Position numbers and translations under genes: made by a program. A stretch of DNA of 5,107 nt from Candidatus Aminicenantota bacterium. Its GTDB lineage: Bacteria > Acidobacteriota > Aminicenantia > UBA2199. The notes under the pieces were generated by a model that saw only the letters and a list, made by a program, of their open reading frames with translations, searched no databases and was not told where the DNA came from. Positions 4,547-5,107 of this stretch are shown piece by piece. The stretch covers positions 1 through 5,107 of the forward strand of contig JAOZTV010000231.1 in the NCBI GenBank assembly GCA_029939015.1. Direction: 5' to 3'. Position 1 is the stretch's first letter; every line of letters begins with the position of its first letter.

Positions 4547-5107
4547 TTATTTACTATCTAAATTCAATTCCACCCTAAGCAACTTTTTCATTATCTCAGT
4601 ACAAATACCAGGAGTAGAACCAAAATCACACGAATTTGTAGCCACCACAAATGCTCTATCTAATTTTGGGGTGACTAAAACTGCAGCATACCAAATTTCA
4701 TTGGAGCCGTTATGGTTAAGGGTAATTCCTTTTGCCCAGGCATGTTCTGCAACAGCCCAGCCACCGGCATAGAAGCGGCTGCCAACAGGTTCAGGTTCAA
4801 TTAATTTATTCAAATATTTTTTATCTAGAATAGAATTTTCTTCCATTAATTGAAGAGAAAGAAATTTAGCCCAGTCAGCTATGCTACAATGGACCCTACC
4901 AGCAGGTCCGATTGCTTCATCATAATAAGCTTCGCTTGGCCACCATTTCCATAAAAATTTTTTGTGGCCCCAAGGCTGAGCAGTTGATTTGGCAATATTT
5001 GGATTACCAAATCCTGCCGACGACATCCCCAAAGGATTGAATAAACGTTTTTTCATTAAAACTTCCCAGCTTAAGCCCGTTATTTGTTCTGCCATACAAG
5101 CGGCAAT
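4547..5107 (-). CDS. Class C beta-lactamase-like serine hydrolase, C-terminal part
   Basis: The frame is open to the window edge, so the true start lies beyond 5107; the ATG at 5095 is internal, since the four codons before it read IAAC, continuing the family pattern around Y-x-N-x-G-Y-x-x-A. About 186 residues are visible. From ATG 5095, they show RLFNPLGMSSAGFG at 17-30, GPAGRVHCSIADWAKFLSLQ at 63-82 (the family's PAGG-x-x-S-x-x-D-x-A-x-F-L segment) and HNGSN at 128-132, the His-x-Gly version of the KTG box. The catalytic S-x-x-K and Y-x-N motifs must be upstream, outside the window. The family includes beta-lactamases, DD-peptidases and esterases; His in the third box favours an esterase/peptidase-like member over a true AmpC. 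Location is unknown because the N-terminus is missing. No terminator follows. Confidence 0.9.
   Translation of the reverse strand: MAACMAEQITGLSWEVLMKKRLFNPLGMSSAGFGNPNIAKSTAQPWGHKKFLWKWWPSEAYYDEAIGPAGRVHCSIADWAKFLSLQLMEENSILDKKYLNKLIEPEPVGSRFYAGGWAVAEHAWAKGITLNHNGSNEIWYAAVLVTPKLDRAFVVATNSCDFGSTPGICTEIMKKLLRVELNLDSK

Noticed and set aside
4449..4772. Plus-strand 107-codon ORF
   Set aside because: It overlaps the well-supported serine hydrolase C-terminus in antisense and runs through the enhancer-like region; no family features.

Overview
The window is A+T-rich. It comes from a diderm bacterium, because its largest gene encodes a TonB-dependent outer-membrane receptor with a signal peptide and a C-terminal phenylalanine. 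The ribosome binding sites are strong (AAGGAGG, GAGGAG), which argues against Bacteroidota. The receptor architecture (carboxypeptidase-regulatory-like domain, then plug, then a long barrel, with no SusD partner) resembles the Oar-like receptors abundant in Acidobacteriota/Aminicenantes and related phyla. That placement is an impression from family style, not a search result.

All recognised genes lie on the minus strand, so the biological order runs from high to low coordinates. (1) 4547-5107 is the C-terminal part of a class C beta-lactamase-like serine hydrolase cut by the window edge. (2) 4079-4546 is a 468-base stretch with no recognised gene but apparently dense in signals. It has two 16-bp TGTCCG-N4-CGAACA-type sites spaced 21 bp apart, then a textbook sigma-54 -24/-12 element (TGGCAT-N5-TTGCC), then Shine-Dalgarno-led micro-ORFs, then a TATAAT box with a palindrome over the expected start point. 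(3) 3737-4078 is a stand-alone LytTR DNA-binding-domain protein. (4) 3382-3717 is a stand-alone Fis-type helix-turn-helix protein, 19 nt downstream and clearly in the same operon. (5) 3165-3381 is a 217-base intergenic leader with inverted repeats. (6) 138-3164 is the TonB-dependent receptor. (7) A rho-independent terminator follows at 83-112. (8) A perfect-consensus sigma-70 promoter (TTGACA-N17-TATAAT) at 8-36 fires leftward into a gene outside the window.

Interpretation (inference): two bare DNA-binding domains, neither with a receiver, sensor or AAA+ domain, form a small regulatory operon. It may be switched on by an enhancer-dependent sigma-54 promoter and sits directly upstream of an outer-membrane receptor gene. 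The most interesting signals are the sigma-54/enhancer architecture, the LytTR plus Fis-HTH pair, and a TTTGTATTA motif shared by several intergenic regions. The substrate of the receptor cannot be told from sequence.
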